Shown: positions 58,089-64,000 of the stretch, piece after piece
Position numbering within the stretch: position 1 is the first letter of the stretch
How the letters are laid out: each line of letters starts with the position of its first letter
Source of the DNA: Streptomyces sp. NBC_00249
GTDB taxonomy: Bacteria > Actinomycetota > Actinomycetes > Streptomycetales > Streptomycetaceae
NCBI RefSeq assembly: GCF_026342355.1
Contig: NZ_JAPEMV010000002.1
Location: 558,001 to 622,000, forward strand
Reading direction: 5' to 3'
Length of the DNA: 64,000 bases
Position numbers and translations under genes: made by a program
Notes under the pieces: model-generated
The model's input: only the letters and a program-made list of their open reading frames with translations
Databases searched by the model: none
Told to the model about the DNA's origin: nothing

Positions 58089-59669
58089 ATGCCCCGAATC
58101 GTCCTGCGGACCGCCACCGCCGCCGCCCTCACCGCCACGCTCCTCACCACCGCCGCCTGCTCCGACAGCGGCAGCGGAGACGGCAGCGGCAGCGGAAGGA
58201 AGGCGCAGTCCGCCGCCAAGGACGCCAAGCCCCTCGAGTGGGGCGAGTGCCCGGCCCCCACCGCCCTGGAGGGCGGCGGCCAGGTGCCCGGCAAGGACTG
58301 GCAGTGCGCCACCCTCGACGTCCCCCTCGACTACGCCGACCCCGAGGGTCAGACCATCCCCCTGTCCCTGATCCGCGCCAAGGCCCGCGACCGCAAGAAG
58401 CGCCTCGGTTCCCTCGTCTTCAACTTCGGCGGCCCCGGCGGCTCCGGCATCACCACCCTCCCCGGCGCCGCCAAGGAGTACGAGGCCCTGCGCAAGCGCT
58501 ACGACCTGGTGAGCTTCGACCCGCGCGGGGTCGGCCGCAGCGCGCCGGTGCGCTGCGAGGGCGACAAGCAGCTGGACGCGTACTACGCCCAGGACTCCTC
58601 GCCCTCCACCCCGGAGCAGGAGAAGGCGTACGTCGACGGCATCAAGCGCTACCAGCAGGCCTGCGAGCGCAACTCCGGCGCCGTCCTCCCCCACGTCGGC
58701 ACCGAGAACGCCGCCCGCGACCTGGACCGCATCCGCCAGGCCCTCGGCGACGAGAAGCTGAACTACTTCGGGATCTCCTACGGCACCGAGCTCGGCGGGG
58801 TCTACGCCCACCTCTTCCCGAAGAACGTCGGCCGGGCCGTCTTCGACGCGGTCGTGGACCCGACCAAGACCTCCGAGGAGGGCGCGCTCGGCCAGGCGAA
58901 GGGCTTCCAGCTGGCCCTCGGCAACTTCGCCCAGGACTGCGTGAACCGGGGCGCCGCCTGCCGTCTCCAGGGCAGCACCGCCAAGGAGATCGAGGCGAAC
59001 GTCATCAAGCTCCAGAAGCAGCTGGCGGACAAGCCGATCGACGGGATCGGCGACCGCAAGCTCACCGAGAGCTCCGCGACCAACGGCATCGCCCAGGCCC
59101 TGTACTCGAAGGAGCTGTGGCCGCTGCTGGAGCAGGGTCTCGACGAGGCGGAGGGCGGCCAGGGGCAGTTGCTGATGGCGCTCTCCGACGCCCTCAACGG
59201 CCGTGACCAGCAGGGTCGTTACAGCAACATCGGAGCCGCGAACACGGCCATCAACTGCGCGGACTCCAAGGACCGCTACACCCTGGAGCAGACGAGGGCG
59301 AAGCTGCCGGAGTTCCGCAAGGCCTCGCCCGTCTTCGGGGACTTCCTCGGCTGGGCCATGCTGAGCTGCACCGACTGGCCGGTCGCCGGCGCCTGGGAGA
59401 CCCCGGACGTGTCCGCCCCCGGTGCGGCCCCGATCGTGGTGATCGGCAACACCGGTGACCCGGCGACCCCGTACGAGGGGGCCCGCAGGATGGTGGAGCG
59501 GCTCGGCAAGGGCGTGGGCGTGGAGCTGACGTACAAGGGCGAGGGGCACGGCGCGTACAACAGCGGCGACAAGTGCGTGCAGCAGGCCGTCAACGGCTAC
59601 CTCCTGGACGGCAAGGTGCCGGGCGCGGGCACGGTCTGCACGGCGACCCCCTCGGCCCCCTCGGCCTAG
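58089..59669 (+). CDS. Secreted lipoprotein alpha/beta hydrolase (TAP-like tripeptidyl aminopeptidase family)
   Basis: 526 aa. A signal peptide with lipobox LLTTAAC (Cys 24) anchors it to the outer face of the membrane. After a Gly/Ser linker comes the S33-type hydrolase: VFNFGGPGGSGITTLPGA (oxyanion region) near residue 113, FDPRGVGRS, the nucleophile in FGISYGTELGG near residue 228, the acid in VVIGNTGDPATPY and the histidine in KGEGHGAYNSGDKCV. Family members clip N-terminal tripeptides or hydrolyse small esters. ATG 58089, close to a tandem-repeat array upstream. Followed by a strong terminator. Confidence 0.93.
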   Translation: MPRIVLRTATAAALTATLLTTAACSDSGSGDGSGSGRKAQSAAKDAKPLEWGECPAPTALEGGGQVPGKDWQCATLDVPLDYADPEGQTIPLSLIRAKARDRKKRLGSLVFNFGGPGGSGITTLPGAAKEYEALRKRYDLVSFDPRGVGRSAPVRCEGDKQLDAYYAQDSSPSTPEQEKAYVDGIKRYQQACERNSGAVLPHVGTENAARDLDRIRQALGDEKLNYFGISYGTELGGVYAHLFPKNVGRAVFDAVVDPTKTSEEGALGQAKGFQLALGNFAQDCVNRGAACRLQGSTAKEIEANVIKLQKQLADKPIDGIGDRKLTESSATNGIAQALYSKELWPLLEQGLDEAEGGQGQLLMALSDALNGRDQQGRYSNIGAANTAINCADSKDRYTLEQTRAKLPEFRKASPVFGDFLGWAMLSCTDWPVAGAWETPDVSAPGAAPIVVIGNTGDPATPYEGARRMVERLGKGVGVELTYKGEGHGAYNSGDKCVQQAVNGYLLDGKVPGAGTVCTATPSAPSA

Positions 59670-59676
59670 GCATGCG

Positions 59677-59711
59677 GAAGGGGCCGTACCCGCCACGGGT
59701 ACGGCCCCTTC
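59677..59711. terminator. Bidirectional terminator between hydrolase and moeZ
   Basis: Perfect 15-bp stem (59677-59691 with 59697-59711), loop GCCAC, between convergent stops at 59669 and 59721. Confidence 0.88.
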
Positions 59712-59720
59712 TCGCGACTG

Positions 59721-60899
59721 CTAGTAGACCGGCTTCTCGGGCTCGATCTGGTGGACCCAGCCGATGACTCCGCCACCGACGTGGACCGCGTCCGCGAAGC
59801 CCGCGGACTTCAGCACCGCGAGGACCTCCGCACTGCGGACACCCGTCTTGCAGTGCAGGACGATCCGCTTGTCCTGCGGCAGGTCCTGGAGGGCGGTGCC
59901 CATCAGGAACTCGCCCTTGGGGATCAGCTTCGCGCCGGGGATCGAGACGATCTCGTACTCGTTGATCTCACGGACGTCGATGATCTCGATGGGCTCGTCG
60001 TTGTCGATCCACTCCTTGAGCTGCTTGGGAGTGATCGTGGAGCCGGCGGCCGCTTCCTGGGCCTCCTCCGACACGACGCCGCAGAAGGCCTCGTAGTCGA
60101 TGAGCTCGGTGACGGTCGCGTTCGGACCGCAGACCGCGCAGTCGGGGTCCTTGCGGACCTTGACCTGGCGGTACTGCATCTCCAGGGCGTCGTAGATCAT
60201 CAGGCGGCCGACCAGCGGCTCGCCGACGCCGGTGAGGACCTTGATGGCCTCGGTGACCTGGATGGACCCGATGGACGCGCAGAGCACGCCCAGCACGCCG
60301 CCCTCGGCGCAGCTCGGGACCATGCCCGGCGGCGGCGGCTCCGGGTAGAGGCAGCGGTAGCACGGGCCGTGCTCGGACCAGAAGACCGAGGCCTGGCCGT
60401 CGAAGCGGTAGATCGAACCCCACACGTACGGCTTGTTCAGCAGCACGCAGGCGTCGTTGACCAGGTAGCGCGTGGCGAAGTTGTCCGTGCCGTCGACGAT
60501 CAGGTCGTACTGGCTGAAGATCTCCATCACGTTCTCGGCTTCGAGCCGCTCTTCGTGAAGGACCACGTTGACGTACGGGTTGATGCCCAGCACGCTGTCA
60601 CGGGCCGACTCGGCCTTGGAACGGCCGATGTCCGCCTGGCTGTGGATGATCTGGCGCTGCAGGTTCGACTCGTCTACCTCGTCGAACTCCACGATGCCCA
60701 GCGTGCCGACGCCGGCCGCGGCCAGGTACATGAGGGCGGGGGAGCCGAGGCCGCCCGCGCCCACGGCCAGCACCTTGGCGTTCTTCAGGCGCTTCTGGCC
60801 GTCCATCCCGACATCCGGGATGATCAGGTGGCGGGAGTACCGACGGACCTCGTCAACGGTGAGCTCAGCAGCTGGCTCGACCAGGGGTGGCAGCGACAC
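59721..60899 (-). CDS. moeZ: Adenylyltransferase/sulfurtransferase MoeZ (MoeB-like plus rhodanese)
   Basis: 392 aa. Residues ~15-265 form an E1-like adenylation domain (VLAVGAGGLGSPALMYLAAA near residue 43, DGTDNFATRYLVND) with zinc cysteines CYRC and CAVC. Residues ~285-390 are a rhodanese domain with active cysteine in VLHCKTGVRSAE. It adenylates and sulfurates ubiquitin-like sulfur carriers such as MoaD, ThiS and CysO. Start GTG 60899. Works in the same pathway as MoaE encoded near 29 kb. In Streptomyces one MoeZ commonly serves several sulfur carriers. Confidence 0.95.
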   Translation of the reverse strand: MSLPPLVEPAAELTVDEVRRYSRHLIIPDVGMDGQKRLKNAKVLAVGAGGLGSPALMYLAAAGVGTLGIVEFDEVDESNLQRQIIHSQADIGRSKAESARDSVLGINPYVNVVLHEERLEAENVMEIFSQYDLIVDGTDNFATRYLVNDACVLLNKPYVWGSIYRFDGQASVFWSEHGPCYRCLYPEPPPPGMVPSCAEGGVLGVLCASIGSIQVTEAIKVLTGVGEPLVGRLMIYDALEMQYRQVKVRKDPDCAVCGPNATVTELIDYEAFCGVVSEEAQEAAAGSTITPKQLKEWIDNDEPIEIIDVREINEYEIVSIPGAKLIPKGEFLMGTALQDLPQDKRIVLHCKTGVRSAEVLAVLKSAGFADAVHVGGGVIGWVHQIEPEKPVY

Positions 60900-60962
60900 G
60901 GGGACTCCGTAGATGGGTATGCAACAACGGTGGTTCTTCCCGTAACACTGCCACGCCCTCCT

Positions 60963-61718
60963 TCATTCCGAGACACCCGGTCCGATCCGCGAGACGATTT
61001 CGTCCCAGTACCCGGGCATCGAGGCCCACGGGTCGCGGTCGCCTGCGCCGCGCCGGTCGGTGAACCAGACGGTTCCGGCGCCCTGCCAGCGGGCGATCCG
61101 GACGGCTTCCTCCAGGTGCGTACGGGGCACCCCGTGGACGAGGTGGCAGAACCGCTCGGGCGGGTGGTCGGCCGTCCACTCGGCCACCTGGGACCAGCGG
61201 TAGTCGGCCCAGGCCCCGGAGAAGGTGACCAGCTGGTCGGCGGCCTCCAGGTAGCCCTCGTAGGGGTGCGTGCCGTGTCCGAGGACGATCCGCATGCCGT
61301 CGCCGAGGCCGCGCAGGGCGTCCGAGAGGCGGCGCACGGCGGCCAGTTCCGAGCGGTCGGCGGGGGCCGCGGCCAGGTAGAAGCCGCCCACCCCGTACCA
61401 GTCGCGGAAGCGGTGGGCGTCCGAGACCAGCTCCCCGAAGGACCGCGACCCGTCTCGCATGGCGAGATGACCGAGGAGGGTCCCGCCCGCCTCCCGGAGC
61501 TTGGCGGCCGCCTCCGCGCAGTGCGGGTCGGGGCGGCCGCCGGGGCCGTCCGTGACGTTGAGCACGGCCCAGTGCAGCGGGGTCCCGGGGCGGGTCAGCT
61601 CGGCCCACTCCACCGGGGCGAGCAGCGGGTGCGCGTAGCCGGGGATGCCGAGGCCGGGCCGGCCGGCCTCGGTCGCGGCCTCCGCCGTGGCCCCCGGCGG
61701 GGTGGTCAGATACGGCAC
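60963..61718 (-). CDS. Spherulation-specific family 4 (spherulin-4-like) protein
   Basis: 251 aa TIM-barrel-like protein. Family-typical stretches: GIPGYAHPLLAPVEWAELTR, VLNVTDGPGGRPDPH, GGTLLGHLAMRDGSR and RDWYGVGGFYLAAAPADRSE. Related glycosidase-like proteins act on galactosaminogalactan-type sugars in fungi; function in Streptomyces is unproven. No signal peptide is obvious. ATG 61718 overlaps the upstream epimerase stop by 13 nt, so the two are co-translated and may share a sugar-related role. Confidence 0.88.
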   Translation of the reverse strand: MPYLTTPPGATAEAATEAGRPGLGIPGYAHPLLAPVEWAELTRPGTPLHWAVLNVTDGPGGRPDPHCAEAAAKLREAGGTLLGHLAMRDGSRSFGELVSDAHRFRDWYGVGGFYLAAAPADRSELAAVRRLSDALRGLGDGMRIVLGHGTHPYEGYLEAADQLVTFSGAWADYRWSQVAEWTADHPPERFCHLVHGVPRTHLEEAVRIARWQGAGTVWFTDRRGAGDRDPWASMPGYWDEIVSRIGPGVSE

Positions 61719-62722
61719 GCCGCCTCCATCCAGATGTCCGCCAGGGATTCCTCCAGGTTGATCCGGGGGCGCCAGCCGAGCCGGTCGCGGGCGGTGCGGA
61801 CATCGGCCTGCTGCCAGGCGCCGCAGCCGTCCGGGTAGGGGTACGGCGGGGGGGCCGCGGCGGCCAGCTGCTCGGCCGTCGCCTCGGAGCGGGGGGAGCC
61901 GATGGCGGCCAGGCCCTGGGGGCGGCCGGGGTGCCCGGGGTGCCCGTGGTGCTGGGGTCCGCCCTGCGGGACGTCGAGCTCGTGCAGGGCGCCGCCGTAG
62001 CCCGCGACCCGGGCCAGGACGGCCGCCGCGTCGCGCAGCCGGACGGCGCGGCCGGTGCCGATGTTGACGACGCCCTGGGCGGCGGAGAGGGAGGCGGCGT
62101 GCACGGCCCGCGCGACGTCCCGTACGTCGACGAAGTCGCGCTGGACCCCGAGTCCGCTCAGCTTGAGCTCGCCGTCCCCGGACTGCATGGCCCGCCGCAT
62201 GGCTTCGGCGAGCCGGCCGAGGGGGGAGCCGGCCGGGGTGCCGGGGCCGACGGGCGAGAAGATCCGCAGGACGACGGCGTCGAGCCCGGAGCCGAGCACC
62301 AGCTCGGTCGCGGCCAGCTTGCTCACGCCGTACGGTCCGCCGGGTCTCGGCACGGCGTCCTCGGCCGTGGACGAACCGGGCTGGCTGGGCCCGTACTCGG
62401 CGGCGCAGCCGAGCTGGACGAGCCGGGCCCCGCAGCCGCTGCGGCGCAGCGACTCGCAGATGGTGGCGACGGCGACGGTGTTGTGCCGGGTGAGTTCCCG
62501 GGCGCCGCCGCGGGTGGCGCCCGCGCAGTTGATGACGACGCCCGGGTGGACGGCGTCGAGGAAGCGGGTGAGGGCGCCGGGGCTGCCCGTGGCGAGGTCG
62601 AAGCGGACGTCGGCGTCGTCCCCCCTGCCGAGCGCGGTGAGCTGGACTGCGGGGTCGGCGAGCAGCCGGTCGGCGACGTAGCGCCCGAGGTATCCGTTGG
62701 CTCCGATCAGCAGCACCCTCAT
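61706..62722 (-). CDS. NAD-dependent epimerase/dehydratase
   Basis: 338 aa extended SDR. Rossmann glycine motif MRVLLIGANGYLGRYVADRL at the N-terminus, GVVINCAGATRGG, and GGPYGVSKLAATELVL with the catalytic YxxxK (residue ~145). RDFVDVRDVARAVHAASLS and GWRPRINLEESLADIWMEAA are typical of nucleotide-sugar epimerases. ATG 62722. Middle of a minus-strand set (membrane protein - epimerase - spherulin-like), suggesting cell-surface polysaccharide work; substrate unknown. Confidence 0.9.
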   Translation of the reverse strand: MRVLLIGANGYLGRYVADRLLADPAVQLTALGRGDDADVRFDLATGSPGALTRFLDAVHPGVVINCAGATRGGARELTRHNTVAVATICESLRRSGCGARLVQLGCAAEYGPSQPGSSTAEDAVPRPGGPYGVSKLAATELVLGSGLDAVVLRIFSPVGPGTPAGSPLGRLAEAMRRAMQSGDGELKLSGLGVQRDFVDVRDVARAVHAASLSAAQGVVNIGTGRAVRLRDAAAVLARVAGYGGALHELDVPQGGPQHHGHPGHPGRPQGLAAIGSPRSEATAEQLAAAAPPPYPYPDGCGAWQQADVRTARDRLGWRPRINLEESLADIWMEAACRI

Positions 62723-62802
62723 CGCGCCGCCCCTTGGTTCGTTGGCTGGCCGGTCATCCTGTTTCTCCTTGGCTGGTGGGTTCGGTGGTAGGGGTACGGC
62801 GC

Positions 62803-63849
62803 TCAGGAACGCGCGTGTGCGGAGGCACGGGACAGCGCGAGGACGGCGTGTACGAGGAGCCCCGCGGCGGCGGCGAGTGCCGCCGCCGGGGCCGGGACCA
62901 GGGCGAGCGCCAGGGCCGCCGCGACGGGTGCGCGGTGCGTGCCGTGGGTCAGCAGCAGCCGGGCCAGGAACAGCAGCACCGCGAGCGGTACGGCCACGGC
63001 CTGGGCGGCTCCGGCGAGCGCGGCCGCCCCCGCGGCGGCCGCGGTGAACAGCAGCAGGACCCCGGCCAGCAGGGGCCGGGCCCCGGCGGCGAAGTCCTCC
63101 AGGGCCCGGCTCCCGGCGAGCCGGCGCCGGGCGCGGGCGGCGAAGACCGCCGCGGCGAGGTGGGCGGGGCCCACGGCCAGGGCGAGGGCCGCGCCGAGGG
63201 CCGGGCCGTGCCGGTGGACGGCCCAGCCGACGGCGGCCGCCGCGAGCAGGTGGGCGGCGTAGGGGAACCGCCCGGTCCCGCTGCGGCCGGGCCACACCAG
63301 CGCGCCGACGGTGACGAGCGCCGCGAGGGGCCCGGCACCCGGCATCCCGGTGGCGGCCGCGCCGAGCGCGAGCGCGCCGGGCAGCAGGGCGTACCCGAAG
63401 CGGCGCACGGCCCGCGGCCGGGCCGGCCCGGGGCCGGGCTCCACGGGCGCGGCCTCGCCGCGCGGGGTCCGGGCGTACAGCTCCTCGGCGAGCGAGAACA
63501 CGTCCCGGTGCCGGAACCGCGCGGCGGCCCGGTCGGTGATCCCGTGCGCCTCCAGACCTGCGGCGATCTCCAACGGATCGACGGCCCGCTCGCACAACTC
63601 CCGATGCCGATGCAACAACACCTTGACGGGATCCCCACTCCCCCGCCGCCCGGCCTGCGGCCCAGCTCCCCGGCCGGCCCCGCCGATTCCAGCCCCGCCG
63701 ATTCCAGCCCCGCCGAACCCAGCCGCGCCAGCCCCTCCGGCCCCGCCCAATCCAGCCCCGCCGGCGTTTGAGGCGCGGGGGTCCGGGGGCAGCGCCCCCG
63801 GCAACGGCGCCGCACCCGCGATCCCGGATCCCGGGTCCACGGTGGTCAT
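62803..63849 (-). CDS. Polytopic membrane protein with glycine-rich N-terminus, hypothetical
   Basis: 348 aa. Residues 1-70 are Gly/Ala-rich (GGAGIGGAGIGGAGRGAG) and derive from a repeat element. Residues ~72-125 form a conserved-looking soluble segment (VKVLLHRHRELCERAVDPLE, RHRDVFSLAEELYARTPRGE). Seven to eight hydrophobic helices follow to the end. No known catalytic motif. ATG 63849 overlaps the upstream gene stop as ATGA. The conserved segment beginning GDPVKVLLHRH may mark the ancestral start. Confidence 0.8.
   Translation of the reverse strand: MTTVDPGSGIAGAAPLPGALPPDPRASNAGGAGLGGAGGAGAAGFGGAGIGGAGIGGAGRGAGPQAGRRGSGDPVKVLLHRHRELCERAVDPLEIAAGLEAHGITDRAAARFRHRDVFSLAEELYARTPRGEAAPVEPGPGPARPRAVRRFGYALLPGALALGAAATGMPGAGPLAALVTVGALVWPGRSGTGRFPYAAHLLAAAAVGWAVHRHGPALGAALALAVGPAHLAAAVFAARARRRLAGSRALEDFAAGARPLLAGVLLLFTAAAAGAAALAGAAQAVAVPLAVLLFLARLLLTHGTHRAPVAAALALALVPAPAAALAAAAGLLVHAVLALSRASAHARS
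63683..63809. repeat. 15-bp units plus hairpin element within the 5' end of a membrane-protein gene
   Basis: Two exact 15-bp units (CCGATTCCAGCCCCG at 63683 and 63698) and a degenerate third (63713) are followed by CCAGCCCCGCCGGCGTTTGA and a CCGGGGGC-agc-GCCCCCGG hairpin (63783-63801). From memory this is a sequence found many times between Streptomyces genes; here it is translated. Confidence 0.75.
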
Positions 63850-64000
63850 ACCGCCGCCTCCGAACCGGACGCGGGAGCGACCCACGTCGGCGTGGTCCAG
63901 TGCCCCGGCACCACCGCCTCCGCGGGCCGCGCGAACGGCACCTCCCCCTCGGGCCGCCCGCCGGCCCCCCGCGCCAGCAGCCGCAAGTAGCTGTCGCGGA
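63846..64000 (-). CDS. C-terminal fragment of an unidentified protein (cut by window end)
   Basis: Only the last ~50 codons are visible, beginning DSYLRLLARGAGGRPEGEV and ending APASGSEAAV. Stop TGA overlaps the next gene start as ATGA, so it heads the same operon as the membrane protein. Too short for a family assignment; position next to an epimerase makes a sugar-transfer enzyme conceivable but unsupported. Confidence 0.7.
   Translation of the reverse strand, partial: RDSYLRLLARGAGGRPEGEVPFARPAEAVVPGHWTTPTWVAPASGSEAAV

Overview
The window is about 72% GC, its genes almost always end codons in G or C, and its content points to a Streptomyces chromosome core region. Diagnostic features are the nrdABS order, a sigR-rsrA pair with the 55-codon SigR N-terminal extension, a WblC/WhiB7 gene with an RGRP AT-hook, an AdnAB helicase-nuclease pair, a katA-catR pair, hisN, and two TTA codons (bldA-type) in the whole window. 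No phage, transposase, plasmid function, CRISPR array or rRNA is visible. The left edge cuts nrdA and the right edge cuts an unidentified gene.

Layout. 1-5.4 kb: class Ia ribonucleotide reductase nrdA-nrdB-nrdS, a DUF3703 gene, a small membrane protein and a GlxA-type regulator behind an inverted repeat. 5.4-13.7 kb: peptide deformylase, a TPR protein, two overlapping HD/HD-GYP membrane proteins, the thiol-oxidative-stress switch rsrA/sigR with its own SigR promoter, a hydrolase, a YedK/HMCES-type DNA-protein crosslink protein and an M50-like peptidase. 13.8-18.7 kb: aroA-rsgA, an SMR pump facing a TTA-containing TetR gene, hisN, and a CBS-domain gene behind a structured leader. 18.7-26.9 kb: katA/catR, two identical initiator tRNA genes flanking a Sel1-repeat protein, a UPF0182 membrane protein and a PPA1309-family gene. 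26.9-39.3 kb: YlbL-type PDZ/Lon-like protease, moaE, an SDR protein, a zincin-2 protease with a coupled Nudix gene, three tandem AIM24-type genes (one fused to TerD), a YgjP-like metallopeptidase, an orphan ThiF-like protein and an ABC1/AarF kinase. 39.3-54.1 kb: the wblC operon with a long attenuated leader, uvrD2, mycoredoxin, nudC, an M20 dipeptidase, adnB, adnA and an alkyltransferase-like gene. 54.2-64 kb: a membrane kinase-like/flippase-like fusion, about 0.9 kb of repeats with a YwiC-like remnant, a secreted hydrolase, moeZ, a spherulin-4-like protein, an epimerase and a membrane protein.

How it fits together. Much of the window concerns redox homeostasis, genome maintenance and antibiotic stress. 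SigR/RsrA controls itself and, by a perfect promoter match, mycoredoxin. WblC/WhiB7 shows an autoregulatory-type promoter, an upstream ORF and an intrinsic terminator in its leader. KatA/CatR handles peroxide. UvrD2, AdnAB, the alkyltransferase-like protein and the YedK-like protein deal with DNA damage. The stretch from UPF0182 to moeZ resembles, from memory of gene content, the Mycobacterium tuberculosis Rv3193c-Rv3206c neighbourhood, so much of it is an old actinobacterial block rather than an island. The least explained parts are the TerD/AIM24 trio, the TTA-bearing ThiF-like gene, the repeat-filled linkers in both Adn subunits (one containing a 48-bp element repeated exactly 10 kb away), and the structured CBS and wblC leaders.
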